NCBI GenBank assembly: GCA_026182355.1 | Contig: JAPFBL010001928.1 | Coordinates: 6,589,501-6,653,500, forward strand | Direction: 5' to 3' | DNA from: Hermatobates lingyangjiaoensis | Lineage: Eukaryota > Arthropoda > Insecta > Hemiptera > Hermatobatidae | Length of the DNA: 64,000 bases | Shown here: piece after piece, positions 1 through 13,600 of the stretch | How positions within the stretch are numbered: the first letter of the stretch is position 1 | Layout: the number at the start of each line of letters is the position of its first letter | Notes under the pieces: generated by a model | Seen by the model: only the letters and a program-made list of their open reading frames with translations | Database searches by the model: none | What the model was told of the DNA's origin: nothing | Program-made: the position numbers and the translations under genes

Positions 1-1312
1 GCCAGTAGATTTCTTACATCGTTTACTTGACATCCTTCTACATTGAATATTACAGTAAAATTTTCAAATTTAAAACAGGAAAATACCCTTTTTTTCTCTG
101 AAAAAACACCTTAAACAGCGAAGAAAATGTTGTTTTAAGGTGATATGTTAATTAAAGATGTACGATAATTACAGTTATTAATCTCTAAACGAAAGATTTC
201 AATTTTGAATTATCTTTTACATTTTTGGTTTTTAACAGAATTATTATACTGGGAATTTTATGGCTTCTTAGTATTTAATAAGATCATTTTCCTTCCCCTT
301 TGTCAAATAACATATATACGAATTTTTTTTTAATGAGTGTTATCATTTACCTGCACAATATTATTCCTCTTACATCTCTTATAAGTCAATAATATATTTT
401 CATTTTTCCATTAGAAACATCAATTTTATCTCAGTGGATTCGCTCAAAAAATTTCTAAGTCAATGTAAACAATGTAAAAAAATACAAAAATTCGACAAGT
501 ATAGCAGGTGATCTCTTAGTCTAGGATAAACAAAGAGTTTTTATATCGTTATTGCTCTTTTCCGTAATTGAAACTTCATGATTTTTTTTTATGAATTGCT
601 AATTTTTTGTTCCATTTTTGGTCAAATTTTCATAATTTTTTAACGAGCCGTTTAGCGTCAAAAAAACATTTTCTGAAAACACAAATCGTACTCTAACGCC
701 CCTGTAGCGAATGTAATTTTAGAAAAAAATATCTCAACTCATTTTCCATATAATGTTCTATTTATAGGCATAGTTTCATTCTTGTCCGTCAAACAGTATG
801 GCTTGTATCGCTCTCACAAGGTTTGAGATTGAATTATAAGTCAAAATTTTTACATTTTATTGAAAAAAAAATATTTCCTGTTGATATAAAATTTTGAATA
901 TATTTTTCGTTTGTTCCATTTGTAACCTCAAAGATAATGTCAAAATCTCAAAACTCTAGGGTTATTAGTTTAGGAGAAATAAATGTTTTAAAAAAAACGG
1001 TTTTTGGCAAAAAAAGTGACTTTCCCATCATGCATAATTCTTCCCAAACAATAGGGATCTTCGTCTAAATGGGGCCCATTTTTGTGTAAAATATCAACTT
1101 GATCCATCAAAGATTCTGGACCGTAGCGTGGTAACAAGCAATGCTAACACACGCACCCACCCACGCACCCACCCACCCACCCACCCACACACACACAGAC
1201 ATCATCGTAAAAACTTCATAAAACGACTTCTGGGACCTCAAAACATGTAATTCCGTCAAAATCTCGAGATCGAATTTTTTCACGATCACTATACTTTACT
1301 TATAGTAAAGTA
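1..1312 (+). mobile_element. Inverted-terminus transposon, copy 1 (cut by the window start)
   Basis: Nearly identical to 24531-25827, ending in the same terminus TTACTTATAGTAAAGTA at about 1295-1311. It has no coding capacity. It contains a CCCA/CA-rich tract at 1150-1198. The left end lies outside the window. Directly after it, 1315-1336 is a fragment of the AGATCT foldback family running into a TA tract. Confidence 0.75.
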
Positions 1313-1378
1313 AAAAGACTAAGATCTTTCAACCGTATATATATATATATATCTATATAAATAAAATAATGATTTTGT

Positions 1379-1985
1379 CTGAACATTGCTTAGAACTGAC
1401 TCAATTCAAGTTTTCTTTACGTTTCATACATTGGAGAAACCGAATCCACCCTTAGAAAAATTTCTGTCGGTTTGTCGGTTTGTCTGTTTGTCCGCAAAAC
1501 TTTGTCACAAGTAAACTCAGCTACCATAAGACATATAAAGCTGAATCTTTTACAGTAGATTTGGGTAGGTCTAACTTAAAATATAGGCTCTGAATTATTT
1601 GGAAATTCAACGTAGAAGTGAAGTTATGGACGTTTAAAGCAAAAACGTTTGTCACAAGTAAACTCAGCCACCATAAGACATGGCGAGCTGAAACTTTGAC
1701 ACTGGATTCGTGTATGCCTAACTTAAAATATGGGCTCTAAATAGATTCATAATTAAGTACAGAAACGAAGTTATAGGGCTTTAAGCGTATTTTCCTAACT
1801 TCACAGACAAGTTTGTTTTGAAAATACACAGGTGAAGCAAGTAGGTATTGTTGATTTTAATTTCATTGGAGCATATGAATATATTGCGTATTTGACATCT
1901 TTGAAAAGGTGTTTGCCAGAGTTGAGGATGTACTATCTATGTATTACGAATAAATAGTTTTGTAAATGAGCAATTCTCAACTCTT
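1379..1985 (+). repeat. Noncoding dispersed repeat with internal duplication
   Basis: Two related segments of about 140 bp (1500-1640 and 1650-1790) share GTCACAAGTAAACTCAGC, CCATAAGACAT and TAACTTAAAATAT. A decayed third copy lies at 3180-3275. It flanks the helicase fragment and may be part of the same element. Confidence 0.5.
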
Positions 1986-1989
1986 AATA

Positions 1990-2530
1990 CGAACAGGCAG
2001 GAAAAATCAACAAACAAGTTCTTACGCTATATCATACCGAGGAAAGACCTTACAAGTCAGTAAAGAGATTGGATTAGTGATGAAGAAGCAGTTCATTATC
2101 TAATTGAATTTCTTGACTCTGAATTTATTTCTCCTGGACTGCCTGCTCATGAGTAAAAACTTAAAGTAGGAGAACCAATCATGCTACAATTTAGTAGCAG
2201 TAACAAATTTCACGTTACGAAACATGAGTGCCTCAAAACTGTGTAACGGGACACGACTCTGAGTTCGTGCTCTACACAGATATGCCACAGAGGCGGACAT
2301 AATGACTGGATGTGGTATTGGGGAGTCTGTGTGTATACCACACATACCATTGATTCCGAGCCACTGTCTGTTTACGTTGAAATGATTGCAAAGTCCGGTC
2401 AGAGTCTATTTCGCAATGACGTTAACTAAGTCGCAAAGGGAGACTTCATCTAACGCAGGAATACAAGGTAGCGAAACCAAGTTTTTCTCACATGGTCAAC
2501 TGTAGTTTACTTGCTCAAGGGTCAGAGGTT
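1990..2530 (+). pseudogene. Helitron/Pif1-like helicase fragment
   Basis: Broken translation in two frames gives DEEAVHYLIEFLDSEF, SPGLPAHE, KLKVGEPIMLQ, KLCNGTRL, PHIPLIPSHCLFTLK and LQSPVRVYFAMTLTKSQRET. These follow the order of the C-terminal Pif1-like helicase of Helitron RepHel proteins (LP.H.L.LKVG.P.MLL; LCNGTRL; IPRI.LIPSD; FKR.QFPV..AFAMTINKSQGQT). There are stop codons and frame changes; the final helicase motif is decayed to KSQRET. No Helitron ends were identified. Confidence 0.7.
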
Positions 2531-2782
2531 TCAACTCTTTCTTCTACCATGAACCTGAAGGACAGACAGCTAATGTAATGTATTTAGAGGCATTTGTTTA
2601 ACACTTTAGTAATAATGGTATTTTCTACTGTTCTATAATTTCTAAAGATATTTTGGAATACCAAAAATGACGGAACTTCTGATTCCGTCAAAGACGAGTA
2701 CGTTTGCTATGTATTATATATAACTGTAAACTTTTTTTTAATTTAATATTTGCTTAATAAATACACTGGTAATAATGTAAGG

Positions 2783-3100
2783 TATGGGACCAGAGTAGCC
2801 CAGTGGCTTACGTGATCGCCGATGACAGTAGTGCAAATGTATTATAAATAAATGTAACAAACAAATTTTTTTTTAATTTAAAATGTGGATAATATAAAAA
2901 ATGGTAATAAAGTAAAGGGATCTAGCCAGGGTAGCCAGTAGCTTGCTTGCTCGCCGATGACAGTAGTGCAAATGTATTATAAATAAATACAACAAAAATA
3001 TTTTTTTTTAATTTAATATTTGCGTAATATAAACACTGGTAATAAAGTAAGTTATGGAACCAGAGTAGCCCAGTGGCTTGCGTGCTAGCTTTTGCCTGGG
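2783..3100 (+). repeat. Tandem repeat, about 135 bp unit, 2.5 copies
   Basis: Starts at 2783, 2918 and 3053 with A/GAGTAGCCCAGTGGCTT; each unit has GCCGATGACAGTAGTGCAAA and an AT-rich second half with GGTAATAAAGTAA. The same family recurs at 10350-10800. Confidence 0.7.
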
Positions 3101-3299
3101 AGCACGTTAATTAGAACTAACTTATTTCAAGTTTTCTTTACGTTTCATACTTCAGAGTAGCCACATGTTCCCTTAGAATAATTTCTGTCTGTCGGTTTGT
3201 CCACAAAATATTGCCACCATAAGACATATAAAGCTGAAACATTGATTGTAGATTTGTGTATGTCTAACTTAAAATCTAATCTTTGTATACAGAGGCATT

Positions 3300-3990
3300 T
3301 TAGCACTGTACTAATAATGGTATTTTCTACTATTCTATAACTTCTAATTGTAGTATTAGTATAATACTATAATTGATATTTTGGAATACCAAGTATAATA
3401 GAATTTTTGATTCCGTCAAAGACGGGTACGTTTGCTAGTATATATATATATTTTAAGTGTAATCTGTCCTGCCGGACCGTTTCCGTTTATCATGGTATAT
3501 ATATATATATATATATATTACCAAATATGTACTTTGTAACCTTTCTCTATTAAACTAGAAATTATGAAGTTAAGTAGGTAGTTTTTAATTTTGCAGAAAT
3601 AATTTCCTTCAATCAGAAATCGTTATTCGTACACCTACTTTGTTTACGAGTAGTTTATTTTGTAAAATATTTATACAAACTACTTAGTTAAAAATTGAAC
3701 ATCACTTTCATGTACTTACCCAAATAAAATAATTATTTATGATTTCACTTTCGTTCAACAATATTTTAACTTTTGGGCATAATAGAGTATTTCTTTATTA
3801 TTATCCTACAGTGCAAAACTACTTGCGTTTTAAATATTTTTATATTTACGTTATTAGTTAAGTGAAAATATTTTAGTTTTGTAAACTTTTCGTTAAATCT
3901 ATTAATTTTAATTTCGTTACAGTTGTCTATTGGTTCATTAAATATCATTCATTTAGCTTTTAACAACAGACTTGAGGTTTCTTTTTTTAT
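3300..3990 (+). other. Intergenic or 5' region before exon 1
   Basis: AT-rich; a second decayed copy of the 2600-2720 sequence (3300-3440), TA tracts at 3438-3455 and 3495-3518, then about 450 bp with nothing recognisable up to the exon 1 acceptor. No promoter motif can be supported. Confidence 0.4.
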
Positions 3991-3996
3991 TTGTAG

Positions 3997-4132
3997 CCAT
4001 GTATTTGTTATCACTTCTTAAAGCATATGCCCTCAAACAAAGAAAAAGGCGATATGAACAATGGAAAAAACTGTCGCGGGACGAATTGAGAAAACCAGGA
4101 CTTGCCTTCAAAATGGAAATGTTTTTCCTTAG
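3997..4132 (+). CDS. DCST1: Exon 1, N-terminus of the DCST1-like protein
   Basis: The acceptor ends at 3996 and the ATG is at 3999 with G at -3. The piece begins MYLLSLLKAY, then a very basic stretch (KQRKRRYEQWKK) and ends in MEMFFLR. The donor GTGAGT follows 4132, leaving phase 2. The two bases before the ATG are taken as the end of a 5' UTR; an in-frame upstream coding exon outside the window cannot be excluded. Confidence 0.7.
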
Positions 4133-7100
4133 GTGAGTTATAACTATTTAAATTATGAAACTGTTGCTTTTAGACATTTTACTCTTTTCAATTCTTGAAT
4201 CCAAAAGTTTTTTTAAACTAATCCTAGTATGCGATATTTAAAAAGAATTAGTTTTATTGAGAATATTCATCTTGATTTGTTTTCTTGACACAATATTTAT
4301 ATTATATAACTTTTTTTGAGCGTTGAGGTCTAATGATTTAAAACTAGTCCTTTTGCCGATGTTGTTTCGACATATATTCATGACATCTTCAGGGCTACAA
4401 CATCTTTGTTTTATTCCTCTCTGTTACTGTTCATGTAAAATGTAATAAATAACCAAAATAAAAGTAATAGTAGTGCTAATTGTAAAACAATCATGTTGTA
4501 GCCCTGAAGATGACATAAATATATGTCGAAACATCGGTAAAAGGACTAGTTTCAAATCATTAGACCTCAACCTTCAAAAAAAATTATATCATTTATTGAT
4601 AATTCTAGTTGTCAACTAGTTTGTTTGGTATTATCAATTTGTTGAAACTTGGGAAAAATGAAAAAGATTAATGTATTATTTCATTAGTTGTTTTGTTAGT
4701 CACAAAATATGTTGTGTATTCAAAATATATGTTGTATTTAATCATTATTGGAGTTTATAAAGCAACTTTCTGCATAAAGTAGTTTAATTATCAAAAGTAA
4801 AACATGTTTCAAATTCATAGAGTTCTTTAGGTTTATATGCATATGGAGAAGGTAGGAATAGGTGTAAACCCTTTCCTGTTTCCTCCTTTTCACTATAATC
4901 AGATAAACTTAAAAAAAAATTAAGTTTTCGAATCTTGTTGTTTTGGTTTTGAGAATTAAGTAACTCTATGAGTCATTTATTGTGCAATTTGTTGTAGTGT
5001 GGTATTTACTCATGTTAGGAAAAGTATTATGTCTCCACACAAAAAAGTTTATTATAAAAAAAACTAACAACGCGTTTCAAACATTTGATGTTCTTCTTCA
5101 GGTTTCATCTGCTCTGCTGGCGTGAGTTCTTGCTTGGTTTTACCCACTGAATAACCACCCCAAGCAGAGCAGTTGTAACCTGAAGAAGAACATCAAGTGT
5201 TCGAAACGCGTTGTTAGTTTTTTATAATGATTTTTTTTGTGTGGAGACATAACACTTTCCTCAATAACTCTATGAGGATGCTTGTTCCATAATTTACGAT
5301 ATTATATATATGACATAATGTTTCAATTATAAGCCATACAATATATAGCTATTACTAGAAATTCTTGAATAAACTTATTTAAGTTTGAACTTGTTCAAAG
5401 CGTTAATGATGAAAAGTCGCTAAGACTTTTCAATTTATGGAAATAGAATCCCCGCTCCTTTTTGCATTACAGCCACCCGATATCAAAGCACCGCCCACTT
5501 TGTGAAACACTGTTTTAAATCGACTGGTTCTTCTAAAATAACACCTTAGTGCTATTAACAGTATATTATATAAAAACAAGCAAGTTAATAACCTAGCGCA
5601 AGCAATTTTATGGCGTGGAAATACCCCTGGTAGCAGTTTTTAGATCTATTCATTGCTAAATTTGTCGATTTTTATTTTGTTTAAATTTCCCACACGCATT
5701 CATGGGTCGCTAAGACCTTTTAAATCAGTGTTTCCCAAACTTTTTCGAGTGACCGCTCCCTTGGGTCCATAAACCTATAACTCAACACCCTTGAATAATA
5801 ATCAGATTCCTAGACTAAATAACCAAATGAGTAACATTTTAATAATTATATTAAAATAATTACTAATCGAATATTTATTTAGAATCCAATAGATGTATTG
5901 TTTCATAGCATATTTATACAAAAGAATTAATACACGATAAAAGAAACTAAGGGTGAGAATATACTTTTAACATAAAATTGAATTATCAAAACAAATAATT
6001 TTAAGAAACTGCTTCCTAGAAGTTTACATGTCGTGTTTTCACTTAAATTTAGAAATTATATTGCATGAACATTTTCAATTTATGGAAATAGAATCCCCGC
6101 TCCTTTTTGCATTACAGCCACCCGATATCAAAGCACCGCCCACTTTGTGAAACACTGTTTTAAATCGACTGGTTCTTCTAAAATAACACCTTAGTGCTAT
6201 TAACAGTATATTATATAAAAACAAGCAAGTTAATAACCTAGCGCAAGCAATTTTATGGCGTGGAAATACCCCTGGTAGCAGTTTTTAGATCTATTCATTG
6301 CTAAATTTGTCGATTTTTATTTTGTTTAAATTTCCCACACGCATTCATGGGTCGCTCAGAACTCTGTAGTGATCTCAAACGCATTTTAACAAAAGGCTAC
6401 AAATACACAACTGGCTTCCACTAAACACTGATTACACCATTATATTATGTTTATCAACATTGTAAACTAATGAACTTGATAATCCAATGTAATAATATCA
6501 GATAAAATATGGTAATAAAATAAAAAGTTTATTTTTTGTTTAACTCAAACTCTAAGATGTAATTTTTCTTTAAGAATTAAAATATTTTTTGTTTTAACTT
6601 CGTTATTTCTTATTTCATTGGAAAATCATTTGGCATCTTCAAGGCAGTGTAGACTGTTTTCTTCTGGCTTTCAAAAGAGGCCTTAAATTATTGAAAACCG
6701 CTTCTTCACCGTTATAGTTCAAAAACCCTGCATTACAACATAGCCATTTCAACTATTTTAAAATTTCATAGCGGATGCTAATCAAATTATGTTTTTGGTG
6801 TAATATTACTGAAATGCTGGTAATAAAATACCATAGTCTACCACGGAGAATCATGTTTATTGTTATATTTAGAGGATAATAGTTTTAATGCAGGCGCAAA
6901 GAGAATTGGAGACATCTGTTACAAATGTAAAGAAGTATACAGTGCCTAGAAACCACGACTTAGGAAGATGGGATCGGGAAATAGGTGCAGGCAATATTTA
7001 TACTGAACTTTGAAGTAGATTAGGGGATACAAACAATTATTTCACGAGCTGTACTTTTGATACCTATACCATAGAGCAGCTATTCTCAAAGGGGTCCATG

Positions 7101-7635
7101 TGGACCCCCTGGGGTCTATGGGACTTCATGGGGGGTCTATGATCACCAAGGGGTCTATTGGGATCTATGGATGTCTCTTTAGTAAAAAATAAATTTATAA
7201 ATAAAAAAGTAAAAATAATGAAAATAAATGAATAAATAAATAAAATGAACATAATAATATTAATAATAATAAATAAAATAATATTTATATATGAATATTA
7301 AGGTATTCGTATTGTACTAAAAATAATAAGTAAATATAAACTAGATTTGGGGAGGAAGTGAGCATGAGTAATGGAAAAGTATGTTTTGATAACTTATAAA
7401 ATATGTCTAATGTTTTGATATGAGAGTTTAATTACGAAATTAAAACCCCCCACCATACCACCTACTAGAGTTGGGAATTAGTCGATTGAAATTACGGTAA
7501 TATTATTTGTTTTATTTATTATTATTATTATGGTTTCCATGGACTTTAATATATAGATATAATTATTGATATTTCAGTTTACCTTCATTTTCCTATTACT
7601 ATGTGTTTTAAAATGAGTCGTCTGTGGTAGCCATT

Positions 7636-7683
<48 letters not shown>

Positions 7684-10600
7684 ACACACACACACACACA
7701 TACAATTAGATGTGCATATTTGTATATATTCCTTAGGTAGGGGGTCTATGAAAAAAATAAAATTCCTACAGGGGGTCTATGGAAGAAAAAGTTTGAGAAC
7801 CCCTACCATAGAGGGACGAAGTCTGCCTAACCCTGATGTTCACTTTATTTATTTATTTATTTTTTTTTTTGAGATGGCTGAGGGAATGACAAAGACTGCT
7901 CTCCGATTCTAGTTCCTCGAGAGGATCTTGTACCTCCCATTTGTTCGACTAATCCGTGTCAATGAATACTGAGTTTCTTAAGAAACTCAACAGTAACCCG
8001 AAAAGTTCTTTGCGTATTTTGTCAATTTCAGGTCTTAAACTTGAGATCCTACTGTGGACCAAGCCTTCACATTCAAATAACAAATAGCGTGCTGTTTCTT
8101 CTATCACGTTGCATCTTCTTTCAGTTTTCGTTTAATACGAATTAAGTCATAAGGCTGATAGAAGAATTACCAATATACAAAGTCATCATTCATGATATTT
8201 AGGATTTTACGTAAATTTGTAAAGAATGATGAGTTTGCACATATTGAAATGTAAATGAATTGAAAGTAATATAAATATATCGAAAGTAACTCATATTTCA
8301 TCATTAAAAAAATGTATTTGATTATAACGCGAGATGAAAATTATTCATGTCAATAATGAAAGGAATTGACGTTTATTGCAACAATGTTTCATTACGTCCT
8401 TATTTACATTGATTGGTTTATTTATATTTGCCATCAATGATTTTGAAGATGAGTCCTCTTACTAATTTTATCTATATTAAAAGTCCTACATTTTACCACT
8501 AAGCTTAGGACCGGTATCCTATCCAAGGATGTCATCCATGGTAATTGTTTTCAAAAGTTGTTTTGGCTACGAACCTGACCTGTTTCATTGTCATGTACCG
8601 GCATTCAATGAATAGACAAAACAAAATAATTTGACCACTATGAAAATCAGAAAAAAAAAAAGTACAACATTTTCTATTTAAATGTTCTTGTGCAATCCAA
8701 CATTAAATTAAACGTAAAATCCTTAACATGTAACATAAACATTAAACATGTTATAATATATTTAATTGATCTTTGACCTTTATGTAACCGTGATAAACTG
8801 ATGAGAAAGTGATGTCACATCCAAAAATAAACTTCTTGCTGACTATGCTAATCAAACAAAAAGTTAAATGACGTCATTGCATTGTTCTGTGAGCTGCCTG
8901 TATTGAATGACTGAAGGACTTATTTTGGAACATGGCCCGATGGTTAGGAGTACTTGTCTCAGCCTTTATAACTAAAGGTCTACTCTTCGTACGATTGGCA
9001 AAACAAGTTTAACAGAAGATTTCACTTCACTCGGCATCCCATATGCATATAATAGATCGTAAAAGCTAATTGTTTTAGCAACCCTTTACGTCCTATTAAT
9101 ATTAACATTTCTCCCAATATTCGATATTATTATTACAGGGTGACTATAGCACTGCGTCTTAAAAAAAAAACTATTGTACTTCCCCTCTTCTGAACTAAAG
9201 TACCTACCCCAGCAGTTAGCTTCAACGCCTCCAAGAACCTCAGCACTTTTGCTGTGCCAGCGACATTCGATAATCTCTAGATTATTAGTTGTGCAATCCG
9301 TAATTGTGTGGTATTTACTCATTCTGAGTAAATACCACACAATTACGTTTCGAACACAGAAACGCGTTGAATAAAACTTCATTTGTGTAGAGACTTTTGT
9401 TGGTTTATCCATTTTACCTCAGAATCTCTAGATTTCATTCATTATGTAGGAAGACAATTTTTTTTCATTTATAAAAAGTTTTTATAAAAAAATAGTTCTT
9501 CCTTAATGACAATTAAAGTTCAAATATTTGAGGATTTTTGGTCTAAAGAAATAATAAGGAAACTACCACCTGTTTAAACGCTGACGTTTCACCAAAAATT
9601 CTTGGCATTTTCAAGGCTAAAAACAGTTTACAACTAGTGAATAAAAATACATCCACGGAATATCAACTAACAGAAAACAAAAAAAACACAATAAAGCAAA
9701 CCATAAACATCACATAAAGTAAAAGCCAGTAACTCTTGATATATTAATATTGAACTTTAAATTACACAAAGCACGACACAGAAAAAAGAATAAAAAGAAC
9801 ACTTACAGAATTCAATATTTCGAACTGTTGTTGGTCATCAGGAGTAGACTAGAAGAGAGGACGAAGTGAGAGAGATCTCCCCACGTCGAAGAACGGAGCG
9901 CGAATCATTGATATTAATATTGATGTAGCTCTTCGATCACTGATTCTTAAAGTTGAAAAAACGGGTTTCTCGAGGATAGTTTGTCTAAAGAAATTTTTGT
10001 TTTCTGTTGGTTGATATTCTGTGGATGTATTTCTTTTCACTTCTTACGTCGTCAATAAATTGTTTTTAGCCTTGAAAATGCCGAACAATTTTTGACTAAA
10101 CATCAGCATATAAACAGGAGTGTTATTTCTTTAGGCCAAACTCCACAAGAAAACCTTCTTTGAAATTTAAGTATCAGTGGTCGAGAAGCTATATCATATT
10201 AATCACAATTAATCTCTATATATAAAGTTCGTGAGTTTGTTTCTTTGTTCACCCATTTCCCGTGGAGATAGAGACCTGAAATTAAATATATATTATTTAT
10301 TACCTGAATAATGTTAAATAAAAGAAAATTATCACTATATTCCCAAAATTGAAGCCAGGTTAGCAAGTGTATCGTGCTTGCCGACGACAGTAGTGCAAAT
10401 GTATTATACGAGTAAATGTATTATACGTAAATGTAAAAAAAATTATTTTTTAATTTAATATTTGTGTAATATAAACACTGGCAATAAACTAAAGGCATGG
10501 AGCCAAGGTAGCCCACTAGCTTGCGAGCTCCTCCATGACAGTAGCAGAAATATATTAAAAATAAACGTAACAAAAGAAATTTTTGAATTGGATCCAGCGT

Positions 10601-13600
10601 AGCCAGTCGCTTGCGTGCTCGCCGATAACAGTAGTGAAAATATATTATATATAAATGTAACCAAACAAATTGTAATTTAAAATTTGCGAAATACAAACAT
10701 TGGTAATAAAATGAAGGCATGGAGCAAGAGTAGCCCAAAGGCTTGCGTGCTCGCCGATGACAGTACTGCGAATATATTATAAGTAAATACAACAAATATA
10801 TAATAAACTACTACATTAGAGATTAAAAATTAATAATTTTAGAAACAAACTTGAACACAACTGTCAGATAAAATACGAATGTTCTAAGGAAATATATAAA
10901 GACACATTCCTTTCATTAATGTTATTTTATATTAGGTAAATGAATTGAATATTTCAATTTACAATTTTTGTTTGTTTTAAATATATTTCATATACCTTGA
11001 ATTGATGTTTTATTTATTTATATGATAAAATAAATAATGATTTTTATTTTCCTAAATATACTTACTTTGTATATACGAGTATCTTGAACTGGTTGGGGTT
11101 TTGAACAGTTGGGTTTTTGACTCTGACGAAGACCGCTTGTTACGGTTGAAAGATCTTAGTCTTGTTTTCCCATTTCTTATTGTGGTTTGATCATTGATTG
11201 TTGTTTCACGTGTTTATGTGAAATCTTTTTATCCTGAACTATGTTAAGAATACTATATCAATAGCTTGGGCTATATAAGAATCTGTTTCCGTACCTTAAT
11301 AACAAGAAACAACAATTAAAATTACCTTTCAATCATATTCAGTGAATTAATTCCAATACCTATTGTTATGATTTCTGAGTGACACAAAGGGTCACGGGTA
11401 TTCTAGACATACATAAATTGTACATCCATACTGCTATTAATTAATTGGTATTTGTTTGTAACAGGTATTTACCAAGCTTTCTTGGAGGAGCAAAAGTAAC
11501 GAAAGCCGACTACCAGAGAGTTGGAAGACTGAAAAAATTTAAAATAAGACTAACCCATAATGGCACTTTTGAAAATTACATTTTCAAAAGCATTTTGGGA
11601 TTTTTTGGTAAATATTTCACTTTAAGAACTAATATATTGCTCATAAAACCAGAATACCATGAATAATTTCTATATAATTTAAATTAACGATAATTAAAAT
11701 AGATGTACAATTTATAATTTGAAGTAAAAACGATTAAATTACGCTATATTCAGTATTTATCGTGTTAAATGTAAAAATGTTTAAAAGTAATAATGATTCA
11801 ACTTGAAAATAATGTTCACAATTTGTACGTTTTCTATGATTAATACTATTAATGTATAAATGCAGGTACCAAGACAAGTTTTAAGCATTAAACTGTAGGT
11901 CTAGCTAGTTGAAATTCTATAAATCATATTTATATATTTAAGAGAACTTATATGTCAACATGCAACAACAAGTTTGCTGTTTTTGATTTAATTAAAACTA
12001 AAATATATTTATTACATTCATTCTTTGAAAATATAATAAAATGAACTCTTAAGCATAGAAATTTAATATTAAACATATAATCTACCGTCTTACCTCGTAC
12101 ATTATATGTTTAATATTAATAGTACTAACCTCTGTGGTAATGATGAAATGCATGAATTTAACATAGAAATTTGCTTTGTCTTTATTAATGATTTTGTCAT
12201 TTTACATGATAATTCAGGTTGGCTACTAGTCTACTTTTTTTTTTTGGCTGCTGTGGGACTGTCAAAGTTACCTCTCTGTTGCTTATTCCTTAAGACTCCT
12301 TCAATAATTAAAAATTAAGACTCCTTCAATATTGCATCTACCATTGATTCTACATTGGGAGTCCTAAATTTTACCTAAATCAAGTGTATTTAGAGTAGGG
12401 ATCTTTAACGAGTACCTGACATCGTACAGGCTTGAGAAACAACAGTTTTACGTTTTCTCCGAGAGACAAAGTGCTCAGATTTATTCAACTCCAATGTAAA
12501 TAAATCGACGACCCGAGTGGGTATCGAACCCGGACCTACCAGTTCAGAGGCGTGCACCTGGCCCTTCCTAGTATACTTTACTTAAAGAAACATAATTCAA
12601 ATCATCGTCTCTGATCTTCTTCATAAATAAAATTCTCCGTTTCTATGTCCATTAGTTATGCTTTTCCAAACAGTTTTTCTAATTTGTATGAATTTTTACA
12701 AGTCAGAGTAAAATTTATCACTCTGACATCTCAGAGAAAAATATTTAAAATAAAATTTATAATCAGCCATTCATTTTCAAATGTTTGTTCAATATTATTT
12801 GTTTTCATAATATATTAATCAAATTATTTTGCTATCAATTTTTATTAATTGATACGTAGACATGATCATAAAATCATAGACATATCCATATAGATCTGAT
12901 CAAGGCATGATTAACAATAAAAACTTGGTTGATTAGTACTGTAATGATTAGAAGTACAGGATTCACAAATAATTAGTGCCAAAGATTAGAATTGTGATAA
13001 AGCATGGTATACACGACATATCGTACATTACGCAACGCATATATATAATACTTAACAACATACAAGACTAAAACAACACCAATATTCTATTAGACGAGAA
13101 GATGAAAAGAGTGCCTTGTATTTACATATAAGGAACAAAAATCATTTAATAAATTGGAGTGAAGCAAAAGAATTAATTTTTGTGGCTTCAGAAAGAAAGA
13201 GAAATAAAGAAAGAGAACTTCTATGGAAATTTAATAAACAATAGTCCTGGATTGTACAAACTGGATGAAATATTGACAAAAAAAAAAAAAATAAGTAAGA
13301 AAATTAAGACTCCTTCAATTTTAGGAACTTTAAATTTAGACAGGGATGCCAGCAATCCTGAAGACTTCAATCAACCAGGTTAACTTGCTAATATACTTGT
13401 TGTTTGGTTCATTTAGCTCTGTGATGATGTTTTGACGAAAGGCCTTAGAGCATTATATGTAATATTATTTGTTTTATTGTGGTGTTTAATTTCATATAAT
13501 ACATTAATAGAACATACTAATACTAATAACCCACGTACAAGATTCTACCCTAAAACCCTGGGAAATACGATAACAAATGAGGAAACATCATTACAACTTT

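Noticed and set aside
5427..6356. LTR pair of a small retrotransposon
   Set aside because: The direct copies contain the right end and flank of a hAT element, lack TG..CA ends, and have no primer-binding site between them.
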